Shown one piece after another: positions 46,901-57,971 of a DNA stretch of 64,000 bases. The DNA is taken from contig NZ_CP045995.1 in the NCBI RefSeq assembly GCF_016899425.1, positions 186,001 to 250,000 on the forward strand, read 5' to 3'. Position 1 is the first letter of the stretch. Each line of letters opens with the position of its first letter. Position numbers and translations under genes: made by a program. The notes under the pieces are model-generated. The model worked only from the letters and a program-made list of their open reading frames with translations. It did no database searches and was not told the origin of the DNA. Source of the DNA: Burkholderia sp. MS389 (lineage in GTDB: Bacteria > Pseudomonadota > Gammaproteobacteria > Burkholderiales > Burkholderiaceae).

Positions 46901-48449
46901 GCACCGCGTAGTCGGCCATGTCGGGGATCGTGCCGCCGGAAGTGGTCGCGGTCATCATCGCGTTGCGGCGGCCGCGCACGGTGCCGCCCACCACGTCGCG
47001 ATGCAGGTATGCGCCGCGCACGCCGCGCCGGCTCGTGAACCCTTCGGCGAGCATCTTCATCACTTCGTCGAAGCGCTCGCGCGTCAGCCGCGCGTACGGC
47101 GCGGCGCGCGTGAAGCTCGCATACAGCGCGTCTTCCTGCCATTCCGTGCACGCGACTTCGGCGACGATCTGCTGCGCGAGCACGTCGAGCGGCGCTTCGG
47201 GAATCCGCAGCGCGTCGAGTTCGCCGCGCTGCACGCAGTCGAGCAGCGCCGCGCATTCGACCAGCTCGTCGCGCGACAGCGGAAAGAGCCGCCCCTTCGG
47301 CACGCCGCCGACGTGGTGCCCCGAGCGGCCGACGCGTTGCAGGAACGGCGCGATGCCGCGCGGCGAGCCGACCTGGCAGACGAGATCGACGTCGCCGATG
47401 TCGATGCCCAGTTCGAGCGACGCGGTCGCGACGAGCAGTTTCAGTTCGCCGCGCTTCAGGCGCTGCTCGGCGTCGAAGCGGTGCTCCTTCGCGAGACTGC
47501 CGTGATGCGCGGCGATCGCGTCCTTGCCGAGCCGGTCGGCGAGATGGCGCGCCATGCGCTCGGCGGTGCGGCGCGTGTTGACGAACACCAGCGTCGTGCG
47601 GTGCGCGGCCGCGAGCCCCGCGATGCGGTCGTACACCTGTTCCCACACGTCGGTCGCCATCACCGGTTCGAGCGGCACGTTCGGCAGTTCGAGCGCGAGA
47701 TCGCGCTCGCGTGTGTGGCCCGTGTCGACGATCGCGCAGTCGCGCGGCGCGTCGGCCGGCCCGCCGACCAGGAAGCGCGCGACCGCGTCGATCGGCTTTT
47801 GCGTGGCCGACAGCCCGATGCGCGGCAGCGCGCGGCCGACCAGCGCGTCGAGGCGTTCGAGCGACAGCGCGAGATGGCTGCCGCGCTTGGACGACGCAAG
47901 CGCATGGATTTCGTCGACGATGACCGAGCGCACGTTCGACAGCATTTGCCGCCCCGACGTGGACGACAGCAGCACGTACAGCGATTCGGGTGTGGTGACG
48001 AGGATGTGCGGCGCGCGCTTGCGCAGCGCGGCGCGTTCGGCCTGCGTCGTGTCGCCGGTGCGCACCGCGGTGCGGATCGCGGGCACCGGCAGGCCGAGTT
48101 GCGCGAGCGATTCCGCGATGCTGGCGAGCGGCGCGTCGAGGTTCACGTGGATGTCGTTCGACAGCGCCTTCAGCGGCGATACGTAGACGACCAGCGTCGC
48201 GTCGGGCAGCGTGCCGTCATGCGCGAGCGCATCGCGCACCAGATCGTCGAGCGCGCACAGGAACGCGGTGAGCGTCTTGCCGGAGCCGGTCGGCGCGGCG
48301 ACGAGCGTCGAGCGGCCGGCCTTGATGTGCGGCCACGCGAGCGCCTGCGCGCCGGTCGGCGCGGCGAACGTGCGCCGGAACCACGCGGCGACGGCCGGGT
48401 GGAACACGTCGAGCGCGCGGGCGGCAGGGCGGGTAGCTGTGACGTCCAT
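43941..48449 (-). CDS. lhr: ATP-dependent DNA helicase Lhr, long form
   Basis: This 1502-residue superfamily 2 helicase translocates 3'-5' on DNA and unwinds RNA:DNA hybrids. Walker A is AAPTGSGKT (51-59), the DEAH box reads DEIH (179-182), and motif III is LSATQ. A second RecA domain ([10 protein letters not shown] is motif VI) and the Lhr-core beta-bundle and winged helix follow ([20 protein letters not shown] region, core [13 protein letters not shown]). The extra 600 or so residues at the C-terminus are the bacterial Lhr-CTD. Three short linkers near residues 600-650 are low-complexity. It stands alone, with the DUF457 gene 277 bp upstream. Confidence 0.95.
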   Translation of the reverse strand: MDVTATRPAARALDVFHPAVAAWFRRTFAAPTGAQALAWPHIKAGRSTLVAAPTGSGKTLTAFLCALDDLVRDALAHDGTLPDATLVVYVSPLKALSNDIHVNLDAPLASIAESLAQLGLPVPAIRTAVRTGDTTQAERAALRKRAPHILVTTPESLYVLLSSTSGRQMLSNVRSVIVDEIHALASSKRGSHLALSLERLDALVGRALPRIGLSATQKPIDAVARFLVGGPADAPRDCAIVDTGHTRERDLALELPNVPLEPVMATDVWEQVYDRIAGLAAAHRTTLVFVNTRRTAERMARHLADRLGKDAIAAHHGSLAKEHRFDAEQRLKRGELKLLVATASLELGIDIGDVDLVCQVGSPRGIAPFLQRVGRSGHHVGGVPKGRLFPLSRDELVECAALLDCVQRGELDALRIPEAPLDVLAQQIVAEVACTEWQEDALYASFTRAAPYARLTRERFDEVMKMLAEGFTSRRGVRGAYLHRDVVGGTVRGRRNAMMTATTSGGTIPDMADYAVLLEPQGIQVGTVNEDFAIESLAGDVFQLGNQSYRIIRVETGRVRVEDAQGQSPSIPFWLGEGLGRSDELSAAVGRLRARLDGLFADGDRQARTDAAKHANVTEAGKTTTRGKRRKAAAETDAQPASPDNAPGGTALAPTESRLAPALRWLVDDLHLSPDAARQIADYLARTRAALGALPTQDTLVMERFFDESGGTQLVIHSPFGSRINRAWGLALRKRFCRNFNFELQAAATDDAIILSLSLAHSFALDEVWRYLRSASAEHVLTQALLDAPMFGVRWRWNATTALALPRFTGGRRTAPQLQRMKSDDLLATVFPDQVACLENIVGEREIPHHPLVDQTLDDCLHDAMDTDGWLALLRRIESGAIELVARDLPAPSPLAAEILNAKPYAFLDDAPLEERRTQAVQSRRWSDPESADDLGALDADAIDAVRDEAWPLVRDADEMHDALLTLACVADSEAHAHAGWPERLAELAERRRATKLATPCGAALWVPVERLVCLRALHADARATPALKVPAACVQPWEADAALVDVIRARLTGFGPLTLDAIAAPLGLPPASVATALAALEREGYVMRGRFTPGATIDEWCERHLLARIHRYTVKRLRREIEPVERADFMRFLFHWQHLTPDTRGTGRDALAAVVEQLEGYEAAASAWEDALLPARLTDYTAGGLDELCRSGKLVWTRIGAPARAAGTPVKTTPIVLLPRRHLSAWQALRDPDAQPALSARATQVRDALAAHGAMFFDALLDDLHMLPVELEQALGELVSAGLVNADSYAGLRALLKPAVKRSATYAPRTRRGGALIGGMDDAGRWALVQRQAPPDDDTPAPKRNLATTDPDALEHIVWTLLRRYGVVFWRLLEREADWLPSWRELVRVLQRLEARGEIRGGRFVAGLAGEQFALPEAIPILRELRRQPGDGQYLCVTGADPLNLAGTLLPGDKVPALAGNRVLFRDGVPVASLVSGTFHYAPDLSPAAREDARLRLARSC

Positions 48450-48726
48450 CGGAGCGTTGAAATAGGGTGCGAGCGGGGGGCGAGCGTGCGACGGATCGCA
48501 CGCGAATCGAATTGTCAGTGTGCCAGACGCCGCGCGCGCGTGCCGGGCATGCGTGCCGACGATTCCAATTCAGATGGGGGCCCGCGCCGTGCTTTCAATC
48601 GACGGAAAGTTGCGTGCCCGCCGGCACGCCGAGCGCGCGCTGAATTGTGTCGAATTGCAACTGGGCCGAGCCCCAAGCCTGAATTTTTCCGAACAGCGGA
48701 ACGTGCGTGATGAGCGCGAACCGCTC

Positions 48727-49251
48727 CTAGACGCGATGCAGCCAGCCGAGCCAGTGTTCCACCAACGGCGCACGCGACCACAGCGACTGCGCGAGCCACA
48801 GCGTGCCGCCCCACGCGGCGGCCACGACGATCAGGTCGCAATGCCCGCTGTTCCACAGGTTCAGCGAATGGCGCCGCCAGATCCACGGTACGCCGAGCGG
48901 ATTGGGCCAGTCGGCGAGCAGGTGCATCACGCCGCCGCAGGCGAAGCCGAACAGCGGCGCGGCCCACAGCGGATGCGGATGATGGGTGAGCCCGTGCCAG
49001 CCGAGCGCGAGCAGCGCGACCCAGCCGATACCCCAGTGCGTGAGGGTGCGATGCGTGATCCACAGGCGGCGTTTGCGGCTCCACCAGGCGACTTCGAGCC
49101 AGTCGGGCGCGGTGCCGCCCGCGACGCCCGCCGCGAACGCGGCGAGCATGCCCGAATGCCACGGGCCGGTTGCGCCGGTTTGCGCGACGAGGACGGCGGC
49201 GGCGACGCCGGCCGCGAAGCCGGACGCGTGATGCGCATTGTGTGATGCCAT
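48727..49251 (-). CDS. DUF457-type membrane protein (YdjM-like metal-dependent hydrolase family)
   Basis: This 174-residue integral membrane protein has about four hydrophobic segments. HNAHHASG at the start and DWLEVAWW, HRTLTHWG and HLLADWPNP further on supply the His/Asp metal-binding pattern of the DUF457/YdjM family. The ATG at 49251 gives the usual N-terminus MASHNAHH. In E. coli, YdjM is an SOS gene, but I see no clear LexA box here. It lies upstream of lhr on the same strand but too far for certain co-transcription. Confidence 0.82.
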   Translation of the reverse strand: MASHNAHHASGFAAGVAAAVLVAQTGATGPWHSGMLAAFAAGVAGGTAPDWLEVAWWSRKRRLWITHRTLTHWGIGWVALLALGWHGLTHHPHPLWAAPLFGFACGGVMHLLADWPNPLGVPWIWRRHSLNLWNSGHCDLIVVAAAWGGTLWLAQSLWSRAPLVEHWLGWLHRV

Positions 49252-49649
49252 AGCGAGCGAGACGAGGAAACGTGAAGCGGCGCGTGCACGAAACGATGAT
49301 GCGGCGCGCAAGCGGGGCGCTATCTTCGCAGATCGGCCTGAGCCGCGCGCGGCGCGTTTGCAGATTTTTTTACGCGCAATGCACGGCATGCCGCGCGATT
49401 CGCAACTTTCGGTTTTGTGCATTGCGCGACGGCGCGCGCCGCAGGCGGTGCCGAACGCTCCACGTGTGCGTCGCGGCGCCGCAACGTGACCGGCCGCACA
49501 CACGCGGCACGCTTTCGTCGCGCGCCGCGTGTTCGACCCTTTTTGTGCCCCTATACTACGAAGCCGGCATATGGCCGTCGGCGCGCCAGCGGCCATCCAC
49601 GGATCAGGTGCTTGTCGTGCCTGAAGGAGATCCACATGGGGGACATGCA
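49252..49649. other. Promoter region of ggt with a long inverted repeat
   Basis: These 398 bases hold a 12-bp perfect inverted repeat, CGCGCAATGCAC (49373-49384) and GTGCATTGCGCG (49417-49428), around AT-rich sequence. A plausible -10 box TATACT lies at 49552-49557. A five-codon frame (49636-49653; AAGGAGA 5 bases upstream) reads MGDMQ and stops over the ggt start codon. I see no other gene. Confidence 0.6.
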
Positions 49650-51371
<1,722 letters not shown>

Positions 51372-51422
51372 CGTTGACGCGAAGCGATGCGTGCGCGTTG
51401 GCGACAGCCGCCGCGCGCGCCG

Positions 51423-51461
51423 TTCGGCAGCCGGTGTGTCGACCCGGCTGCCGAATTTTTT
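51423..51461 (+). terminator. Intrinsic terminator of ggt
   Basis: Perfect 12-bp arms (51423-51434 and 51444-51455) with a 9-nt loop are followed immediately by six T residues (51456-51461). Confidence 0.9.
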
Positions 51462-51651
51462 CAGCCGGTCGTTCGGATGAAGCCCGCGATCCGCGCGGCA
51501 ATGGCTTCGGGCGGATCCTCGAGGCAGCCGTGCCCGATGCCGGTCCGCTCATTTCGCTTCCGACGGGCTTGGCCGCCCGTTTTCATGAATTTGACGCGCG
51601 ACGCTGGGATAATGGACAAGTTTGGCTGCGTCAATGATGGAAGGAGGCCCC

Positions 51652-52602
51652 ATGGGCGACAACGATACCCGCACCGAGACCGACAACCGCACCGATACGG
51701 ACCCGATGGAAGCGCGCCAGCGCCGTTTCGAGGAGGATCTCGTCGACGCCTACGACGAAGAGCTCGAGATGGAGCTCGACGACCGCCGCTTCGACGACGG
51801 CGAGGACCTGCTGTTCTCGCCCGAGCGTCGCGAGGCGCGCAAGGAATATTTCCGCGAGCTGTTCCGGCTGCAAGGCGAGCTCGTGAAGCTGCAGGACTGG
51901 GTCGTGAATACCGGACACCGGCTCGTCGTCATTTTCGAGGGGCGCGACGCGGCCGGCAAGGGCGGTGCGATCAAGCGCATCACGCAGCGCCTGAACCCGC
52001 GCGTGTGCCGGGTTGCCGCGCTGCCGGCGCCGAACAACCGCGAGCGCACGCAATGGTACTTCCAGCGCTATGTCGCGCATCTGCCGGCCGGCGGCGAGAT
52101 CGTGCTGTTCGACCGCAGCTGGTACAACCGTGCGGGCGTCGAGCGCGTGATGAATTTCTGTACCGACGACGAGTACGAGGAATTTTTCCGGTCGGTGCCC
52201 GAGTTCGAGAAGATGCTCGTGCGCAGCGGGATCCAGATCGTCAAGTACTGGTTCTCGATCACCGACCACGAGCAGGAGCTGCGCTTCCAGAGCCGGATCG
52301 CGGATCCGCTGAAGCAGTGGAAGCTGAGCCCGATGGACCTCGAAAGCCGCCGCCGCTGGGAGGCTTATACGGCCGCGAAGGAAGAGATGCTGCAGCGCAC
52401 GCATATTCCCGAGGCGCCGTGGTGGGTCGTGCAGGCCGTCGACAAGAAGCGCGCACGGCTGAACTGCATTCACCATCTGCTGGGCCAGGTGCCGTATCAC
52501 GAGGTGCCGCGCCCGACGATCGATCTGCCGCAGCGCGAGCATCACGAGGATTACATTCGCCGGCCGGTGCCGGACAACATGATCGTGCCGGACGTTTATT
52601 GA
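51652..52602 (+). CDS. ppk2: Polyphosphate kinase 2 family enzyme
   Basis: This 316-residue cytosolic kinase transfers phosphate between polyphosphate and nucleoside diphosphates or monophosphates. Walker A is GRDAAGKGGA (97-106), the acidic LFDRSWYNRAG (Asp154) is Walker B, and WYFQRYVAHLPAGGEI lies between. One catalytic domain makes it a single-domain PPK2 of the class I or II type. The N-terminal 50 residues are highly acidic and probably disordered. GGAGG 5 bases before the ATG at 51652 fixes the start. It lies between two strong terminators and is therefore monocistronic. Confidence 0.93.
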   Translation: MGDNDTRTETDNRTDTDPMEARQRRFEEDLVDAYDEELEMELDDRRFDDGEDLLFSPERREARKEYFRELFRLQGELVKLQDWVVNTGHRLVVIFEGRDAAGKGGAIKRITQRLNPRVCRVAALPAPNNRERTQWYFQRYVAHLPAGGEIVLFDRSWYNRAGVERVMNFCTDDEYEEFFRSVPEFEKMLVRSGIQIVKYWFSITDHEQELRFQSRIADPLKQWKLSPMDLESRRRWEAYTAAKEEMLQRTHIPEAPWWVVQAVDKKRARLNCIHHLLGQVPYHEVPRPTIDLPQREHHEDYIRRPVPDNMIVPDVY

Positions 52603-52635
52603 GCGATTCGCCCGGTCGATCGCAATGCGACGAAG

Positions 52636-52664
52636 CGCGCCGCGGTATGCGGCGCGTTTTTTTT
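52636..52664 (+). terminator. Intrinsic terminator of ppk2
   Basis: Perfect 8-bp arms (52636-52643 and 52649-52656) with a 5-nt loop are followed by eight T residues (52657-52664). Confidence 0.92.
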
Positions 52665-52745
52665 GAGGTCTGGCGGAGGGTGGGCGGTTCGAATGCATGC
52701 AGTGCATGCGTACGCGCGCGCCGCGTGGGCTGTCGCCGCAACGGC

Positions 52746-53333
52746 TCAAAGATCAGGAAACCCCGAGCGCCCCTGCGTCAGATCGAACAGTTCGGCTCTT
52801 GTCGCGGCTTCGGCGGTTTCGGGCAGCTTGATCACGAGCTTCACCGTCATCCCGTACGCGCTCTCCACCAGTTCATAGCCGGCTTGTTCGATCCAGCGGC
52901 GCACGCGCGCCTCTTCCGGGTAGCCGATCTCGACCGCGAGCCGCGTGCGCCGAATGCGCTCGACGCGCTCGGCATCGAGCAGCGCCGATGCGATCGCATC
53001 CGTATACGCACGCACCAGCCCGCCCGCGCCGAGCTTCACGCCGCCGTAGTAACGCACGACCGCGCCGAGCACGCCGTCGAGGTCGTGATGGCGCAGCACT
53101 TCGAGGATCGGCCGGCCCGCGGTGCCCGACGGCTCGCCGTCGTCCGACATACCGGACTGGCCGCCCGCCAGCAACGCCCAGCACACGTGGGTGGCCGCCG
53201 GATGCTCGTCGCGCAGGCGTTGCAGGACCTGCATCGCGGCATCGCGGTCCTCGACCGGAACCGCGTACGCGATGAAACGGCTCTTGCGGATTTCGAGTTC
53301 GCGGATGGTGGAGGCGGCGAGCGAGTAACTCAT
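52746..53333 (-). CDS. YigZ/IMPACT-family protein
   Basis: This 195-residue protein has the UPF0029/IMPACT N-terminal domain (RKSRFIAYAVPV; SDDGEPSGTAGRPILEVL, VVRYYGGVKLGAGGLVRAY, core YYGGVKLGAGGL) and a C-terminal domain of about 60 residues. E. coli YigZ is of uncertain function and may act on nucleotides or in translation stress. The cluster DDGEPSGTAG is the most conserved site. The gene is convergent with ppk2, whose terminator lies between them, and has the LysR gene upstream on the same strand. Confidence 0.9.
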   Translation of the reverse strand: MSYSLAASTIRELEIRKSRFIAYAVPVEDRDAAMQVLQRLRDEHPAATHVCWALLAGGQSGMSDDGEPSGTAGRPILEVLRHHDLDGVLGAVVRYYGGVKLGAGGLVRAYTDAIASALLDAERVERIRRTRLAVEIGYPEEARVRRWIEQAGYELVESAYGMTVKLVIKLPETAEAATRAELFDLTQGRSGFPDL

Positions 53334-53496
53334 GCGTCGCGACGCGGAAAGTGTAGGGAAATCAAGGCGATGATAGCTGGTCGATGCGTTTGACGGGGGC
53401 CCGTGGACGAATGGATATCGTCTGCATGAGCGCGGGGCAAAGACGGAATTTTACCGTGGCGCGCGTCGAAGCATTTCGATGCCGCTGCGCACGGCA

Positions 53497-54354
53497 TCAA
53501 CGCACGCCGACCGACGACCGCAGCGCCGCGCCCAGCGTGCGCAGCGCCTGCCGGGCGTGCGCATCGGTCAGATTCGAGTAGAGCACCACGTCGCGCGTCG
53601 GCAACGGCGGCAGCCCGTAGCGCATCCCCATGTCGACGGTGCCGGCGGGCGCCACGCGATGCCCGAGCGCCGCGATGGCCAGCCCCGCGGACACCGCCGC
53701 GCCGATCGTCGCCACGCCGCCGCCGACGAAGACTTCCGTCCACGCGACACCGGCTTCGTCCAGCGCGTCGACCGCCATGCGGCGCACGCTGCACGGTTCG
53801 GCCTGCGTGGCGAGCCGCAGCGGTTGCGGCGGATGGTATTCGAAATCGGCCGCCGCCATCCAGCCGAACGACTCCGACAGAATGGTTTCGCCGTCGAGCC
53901 GCCGGCTGTCGTGCTGCAGCGCGACGGCCGCATCGAGCAGGCCGCGATCGAACGCATCGAGCACGTCGCGCGACGCGGCGACGCGGATCTCCAGCACCAG
54001 CGCCGGCTCCGCTTCGCTCATCCGCCGCAACAGCATCGGCAGATCGGCGCCGACGACATGGTGGCTGACGCCGATCACCAGCCGTCGCCGGCTCGTGCCG
54101 AATGCGCTGATTGCGCCATGGTGAGCAGCCACCAGTTCGCGCGCCGGCTCCAGGAACGCGGTGCCGTCGGCCGACAGACGAACCTGCCGCGGCGTGCGTT
54201 CCAGCAGGCGGCGGCCGAGCCCGTCTTCCAGCCGCTTGATCTTCAGGCTCACCGCGGACTGCGTGGTGTCCAGCGCCTCCGCCGCCCGCGTGAAGCTCTT
54301 GAGATCGGCGGTCAGCACGAATGCCTGCACGGCTTCGATGTCGAGCGTTTTCAT
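53497..54354 (-). CDS. LysR-family regulator (divergent from the DUF4865 gene)
   Basis: This 285-residue LysR regulator has its helix-turn-helix at residues 1-62 (EAVQAFVLTADLKSFTRAAEALDTTQSAVSLKIKRLE, core SFTRAAEALDTTQSAVSL) and a substrate-binding domain from about 90. The ATG at 54354 is preferred over one five codons upstream because GAGGG precedes it. An inverted repeat lies between it and the divergent gene. The neighbour is a DUF4865 gene, as often seen next to this kind of regulator, so control of it is likely. The inducer is unknown. Confidence 0.88.
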   Translation of the reverse strand: MKTLDIEAVQAFVLTADLKSFTRAAEALDTTQSAVSLKIKRLEDGLGRRLLERTPRQVRLSADGTAFLEPARELVAAHHGAISAFGTSRRRLVIGVSHHVVGADLPMLLRRMSEAEPALVLEIRVAASRDVLDAFDRGLLDAAVALQHDSRRLDGETILSESFGWMAAADFEYHPPQPLRLATQAEPCSVRRMAVDALDEAGVAWTEVFVGGGVATIGAAVSAGLAIAALGHRVAPAGTVDMGMRYGLPPLPTRDVVLYSNLTDAHARQALRTLGAALRSSVGVR

Positions 54355-54378
54355 CGCACCCTCGGTCATTTAAAAATC

Positions 54379-54419
54379 GAATCATTGAAATATTCTGCCA
54401 TCGTCTTTTCAAATGATTC
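54379..54419. promoter_or_regulatory. LysR-type operator between divergent genes
   Basis: GAATCATTGAAA (54379-54390) and TTTCAAATGATTC (54407-54419) are inverted arms differing only by one extra T, 16 bp apart, in AT-rich sequence between the LysR and DUF4865 genes. Their position fits a binding site that controls both promoters. Confidence 0.65.
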
Positions 54420-54484
54420 AAGGTCTTCTACGCTGCGCTCATGCCGTCCGGAATGCCGTCCGTTTCTTTCGCCAGGAGTCGATC

Positions 54485-55063
54485 ATGCTGACCGCGTACT
54501 ACGTGCACCGCCTGCCGGCGGACTACGACCTCGACATCATCCGCCAGCGTGTGCGCGAGCGCGGTCGCCTGTGGGACGACACGCCGGACCTGCTGTTCAA
54601 GGGATTCCTGCTGCGCGAGGCAGGCCGCCACGGCGCGACGGAAAACGGCTACGCGTCGTTTTACCTGTGGCGCAACGAACAGGCGTTCGCGCGGTTCGTG
54701 ACGGACGGCCGCTATCGGGTCGTGACGGACAGCTTCGGCCGCGCGCCGATCGACACGCAGGTGGCGCTGGACGCGCGCAAGGGCAGTGCGTCGACGGGAC
54801 GTTTCGCGCGTCTGGAAACGATCGAGATTCCGGCGGATGCCGACCTCGATGCGGCACTGGCGCGGGAGATCGAACGCAATCGCGAAGCGGCGGCACGGCA
54901 GGGCGTGGTCGCGGCGGCCGTCAGCCTCGATCCGCTGCGCTGGCGGCTGACGCGTGCGCTCGTGACGGAACACGAACCGGACGACGGCGGCGCGGGCACG
55001 GTGTACCAGGTCCTGCATCTGGCGAGGCCGCTGCTCGACACGCTGGAAGCGGGCAGCGCGTGA
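54485..55063 (+). CDS. DUF4865 family protein
   Basis: This 192-residue protein begins MLTAYYVHRLPADYDLDIIR, which together with LLFKGFLLREAGRHGATENGYASFYLW (core FKGFLLREAGRHG) is the DUF4865 pattern. Function is unknown for the family; it looks like a soluble alpha+beta protein of ferredoxin-like repeats. AGGAG precedes the ATG at 54485. A small membrane peptide gene starts over its stop codon. Confidence 0.85.
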   Translation: MLTAYYVHRLPADYDLDIIRQRVRERGRLWDDTPDLLFKGFLLREAGRHGATENGYASFYLWRNEQAFARFVTDGRYRVVTDSFGRAPIDTQVALDARKGSASTGRFARLETIEIPADADLDAALAREIERNREAAARQGVVAAAVSLDPLRWRLTRALVTEHEPDDGGAGTVYQVLHLARPLLDTLEAGSA

Positions 55064-55185
55064 TGGCCGGCATCGTGTCGCGATTGCCGGCCGGCGTGGT
55101 GGTGGCCGCGCATCTGGCGGGTGTGGTGGCGGGCATCGCCGCGATTGCGGCGCTTGCGACGATGCTGGCGCTGCTGTTCAGATAA
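55063..55185 (+). CDS. 40-residue predicted membrane peptide coupled to the DUF4865 gene
   Basis: The ATG at 55063 overlaps the DUF4865 stop (TGATG), and the frame encodes 40 residues: a short basic start (MAGIVSRL) and one or two hydrophobic stretches rich in Ala, Val and Ile, ending in LLFR. I recognise no family. The tight overlap and the clear membrane character argue for a real gene, but the short length leaves doubt. Confidence 0.5.
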   Translation: MAGIVSRLPAGVVVAAHLAGVVAGIAAIAALATMLALLFR

Positions 55186-55267
55186 GGCGCTTCAGCGCAG
55201 TGGTGGTTCAGAAGGGGCGCCGCGCATGCGATGCACGGCGCCCCCGGGTCGCTTCATCGCCGCTTGC

Positions 55268-57469
55268 TCAGTGGCCCTGCAAGCGGATATCGCGCGACGA
55301 CGCGCCGACATACACGGTCCCGCCCGGCACGAGCTTCCAGCCGTTGCGCGACGTATCCCACACGCTCTGCATCCGTGGCGACACGGTCACGCGCACACGC
55401 CGCGCCTCGCCCGGATTCAGCCGGACCTTTTCCCAGCCGACCAGCCGCTTCGGCGGCTCGTCCTTGTACGGCACGCCGAGATAGACCTGCGGTACTTCCG
55501 CGCCAGCCACGCGCCCGTCGTTGCGCACCGTGAACGCGACGCTCAGCGAGCCGTCCCATTGCTTCGACACCGACAGGCCCGAATACGCGAAGTGCGTATA
55601 CGACAGGCCGTAGCCGAACTCGAACATCGGCTTGATGTTGCGCGCGTCATACCAGCGGTAACCCATGTTCAGCTTTTCCGCGTACACCGGGTCGGGGTCG
55701 AACGTGCCGTTTTGCCCCCACGTCGGCGAGTCCTGATCGCGCGCCGGGAACGTCACGGGCAGCTTGCCCGACGGATTGACCGCACCGAACAGCACGTTCG
55801 CGATCGCCTTGCCGCCGGCTTCGCCCGGATACCACGCCTCGACGATGGCCGACACGTTGTCCTTCCACGGCATCAGCACCGGGTTGCCGCTCTGGACGAC
55901 GACGATCGTATGCGGATTCGCGCGCGCGACGGCTTCGACGAGCGCATCCTGGTTCGACGGGTTCGCGAGGCTCAGGCTCTGCAGATCGCCGAAATCCTCG
56001 CCGGCCGGCTGCGCGACCACGACGATCGCGACATCCGAGCGGCCCGCGAGCGCCGCGGCCTGATCGATTTCCTGCTGCGTGTATGCGCGGAACGGCGACT
56101 GCTGGTCGCTGTTGCCTGCATACGTGACCTGGGCGGCCGGCGCCAGCGCGCGGATCGCCGCGACGATCGGCACGTCGACCTTGAGCCACGGATTGCGCCA
56201 CCAGCTGCACCCGGTCGACGACCCGAACGTCAGGCCGCCGCAGCCGGCGAACGAACCCGATACCGGGTCGCGCGTGTTGCCCGAGCCGCCGCCGGACAGC
56301 ACGGCCGCATCCGCATGGCCGCCGATCACGGCGATACGCGACAGCGCCGACGCGACCAGCGGCAACTGGTTGCCGTCGTTCTTCAGCAGAACGATCGACT
56401 GCTCGGCGGCCGCCTGCGCGAACCGGTTGCCGGCCGCGAAATCGATCGTGCCGCCGCCCTGGGCCGGATCGTCCATCACGCCGACACGGATCATCACCGC
56501 GAGCTTGCGGCGCACCATGTCGTCGAGGCGCGCGGTCGACACCGAGCCGTTCGCGATCGCCTGCTTGACGGCCGCCGGCGCCAGGTACACGCTCGGCCCG
56601 ACGTCTTCTTCCTCGTCGAGGCCGGCGTTGATCGCGGCGGCGGTGCTGTGCGTGGCGCCCCAGTCGGACTGAACCTGGCCCTGGAAGCCCCACTCGTTCT
56701 TCAGCACGTCGTTCAGCAGGTGAGGGTTCTCGCACGCATAGGTGCCGTTCAGGCGGTTGTAGCTGCACATCACGCTGCCGGGCCGGCCGCGCTTCGCGGC
56801 GATCTCGAACGGCAGCAGGTACAGCTCGCGCAGCGTGCGCTCGTCGATCTGCGTATTGCCGCCCATCCGGCCGTGTTCCTGCTCGTTGCCGGCGTAGTGC
56901 TTGATCGTGGCGATGACTTTCTGCCGCTGCGTGGCGAGCGTGCGTTCGGCGAGCAGGTCGCCGGCGAGCAGCGGATCCTCGCCGAGATACTCGAACAGGC
57001 GGCCGCCGCGCGGCTCGCGCGCGAGGTTGGTGCCGCCGGCGAGGCCCATGCCGAATCCTTGCGCGCGCAACTGGATCGCGACCTGCTTGCCGAAGTCGTA
57101 CGACAGCCGCCGATCCCAGCTCGCGGCGACCGCGATCGTGGCCGGGAACGTCGTGCTGGCCTGCGACGTGCTGCCGGAGCCGGTCGCCGAATCGACCATG
57201 TTGAGATCGGGAATGCCGAGCCGCGGCACGCCCTGGATGTAGCCGGCGCCGCCGCCCGGCACCTTGGACATTTCGTATTGCGAATGAATGAATTGTAGTT
57301 TTTCGTCGAGCGTCATCTTGCGCACGAGCAGGTCGGCGCGCCGTTGCGCGGCGGCTGACGCGAACGTGTCGGTCGCGTCAGCCTGCGCATTGAAATCGGC
57401 GTCGCCGGCGTAGGCGGTGGTGCAGAGGGTCGCTGCCAGCACGACGGCCGGCCAGAGTGTGTCCCGCAT
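55268..57469 (-). CDS. Secreted GH3 beta-glucosidase
   Basis: This 733-residue exported hydrolase has a signal peptide ending TTAYAGD. It cleaves terminal beta-D-glucosides or related sugars in the periplasm. The nucleophile is Asp269 in GQVQSDWGATHS, and KHYAGNEQEH (190-199) with REPRGGRLFEYLGEDP are the GH3 substrate loops. A fibronectin-like domain ends the protein (RVRVTVSPRMQSVWD and YVGASSRDIRLQGH). The ATG at 57469 has GGAG about 8 bases upstream. It stands alone on the leftward strand behind a promoter region with two small inverted repeats. Confidence 0.93.
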   Translation of the reverse strand: MRDTLWPAVVLAATLCTTAYAGDADFNAQADATDTFASAAAQRRADLLVRKMTLDEKLQFIHSQYEMSKVPGGGAGYIQGVPRLGIPDLNMVDSATGSGSTSQASTTFPATIAVAASWDRRLSYDFGKQVAIQLRAQGFGMGLAGGTNLAREPRGGRLFEYLGEDPLLAGDLLAERTLATQRQKVIATIKHYAGNEQEHGRMGGNTQIDERTLRELYLLPFEIAAKRGRPGSVMCSYNRLNGTYACENPHLLNDVLKNEWGFQGQVQSDWGATHSTAAAINAGLDEEEDVGPSVYLAPAAVKQAIANGSVSTARLDDMVRRKLAVMIRVGVMDDPAQGGGTIDFAAGNRFAQAAAEQSIVLLKNDGNQLPLVASALSRIAVIGGHADAAVLSGGGSGNTRDPVSGSFAGCGGLTFGSSTGCSWWRNPWLKVDVPIVAAIRALAPAAQVTYAGNSDQQSPFRAYTQQEIDQAAALAGRSDVAIVVVAQPAGEDFGDLQSLSLANPSNQDALVEAVARANPHTIVVVQSGNPVLMPWKDNVSAIVEAWYPGEAGGKAIANVLFGAVNPSGKLPVTFPARDQDSPTWGQNGTFDPDPVYAEKLNMGYRWYDARNIKPMFEFGYGLSYTHFAYSGLSVSKQWDGSLSVAFTVRNDGRVAGAEVPQVYLGVPYKDEPPKRLVGWEKVRLNPGEARRVRVTVSPRMQSVWDTSRNGWKLVPGGTVYVGASSRDIRLQGH

Positions 57470-57971
57470 GTTGCTCTCCTGATCGTATTGCCGGTTGTTG
57501 GAATGATGTCTGGAGTTGCGTACGTCCGGCGGATTCGCACCGGACGCATTCGGCTGGCGATGCAGGGTGGTTGCGCGTCGGCATGCCAGCCAGGCGGGGA
57601 ATCGTTACGGCCGGTTGGGCTCGATCGAGCAACGCGGACGGCGACGCGGACCGTCCGATGCTGCCGAATCGGATGTAGCGATTCTCTGCAGCGACTAATC
57701 GTACGAATGTAGTTTGACTACAGCATCGGTGTTTCTACCGATACGTGTGATCTTTATTTCGTAGGGACGCGCGGCGGGGCGGAAAGGCGGTCATCGTTCC
57801 CGATCGGGCCTGCGCGGCAGAGTAAGAATTGCCTGCGCATGGGGCGCTCGGAGGGGCGGAAGGTCGGGGCGTGTATGCCCGTGCGATATGGTTCGTTGCG
57901 CGCGCATCGAACACGAACAGCGTCGGATGCCGGTCGCCCCGTGCGGAAACCGGCGCGGCACCGACAGTGGG
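57470..57971. other. Promoter region of the GH3 gene and end of the flippase gene
   Basis: These 502 bases hold the GH3 promoter on the left. Two small palindromes lie at 57708-57722 (TGTAGT-TTG-ACTACA) and 57725-57742 (ATCGGT-N6-ACCGAT), in the AT-richest stretch, and are candidate operators or stem-loops. The right 200 bases are GC-rich and show no gene or terminator I can support. Confidence 0.55.

Noticed and set aside
44148..48710. Open frame of about 1500 codons on the strand opposite lhr
   Set aside because: It mirrors the Lhr gene, is extremely Arg-rich and shows no domain; it results from the GC-biased third positions of lhr.
57708..57742. Two adjacent small palindromes upstream of the GH3 gene as a riboswitch
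   Set aside because: Arms are only 6 bp, lie about 240 bp from the start codon and show no conserved aptamer features; an operator is more likely.
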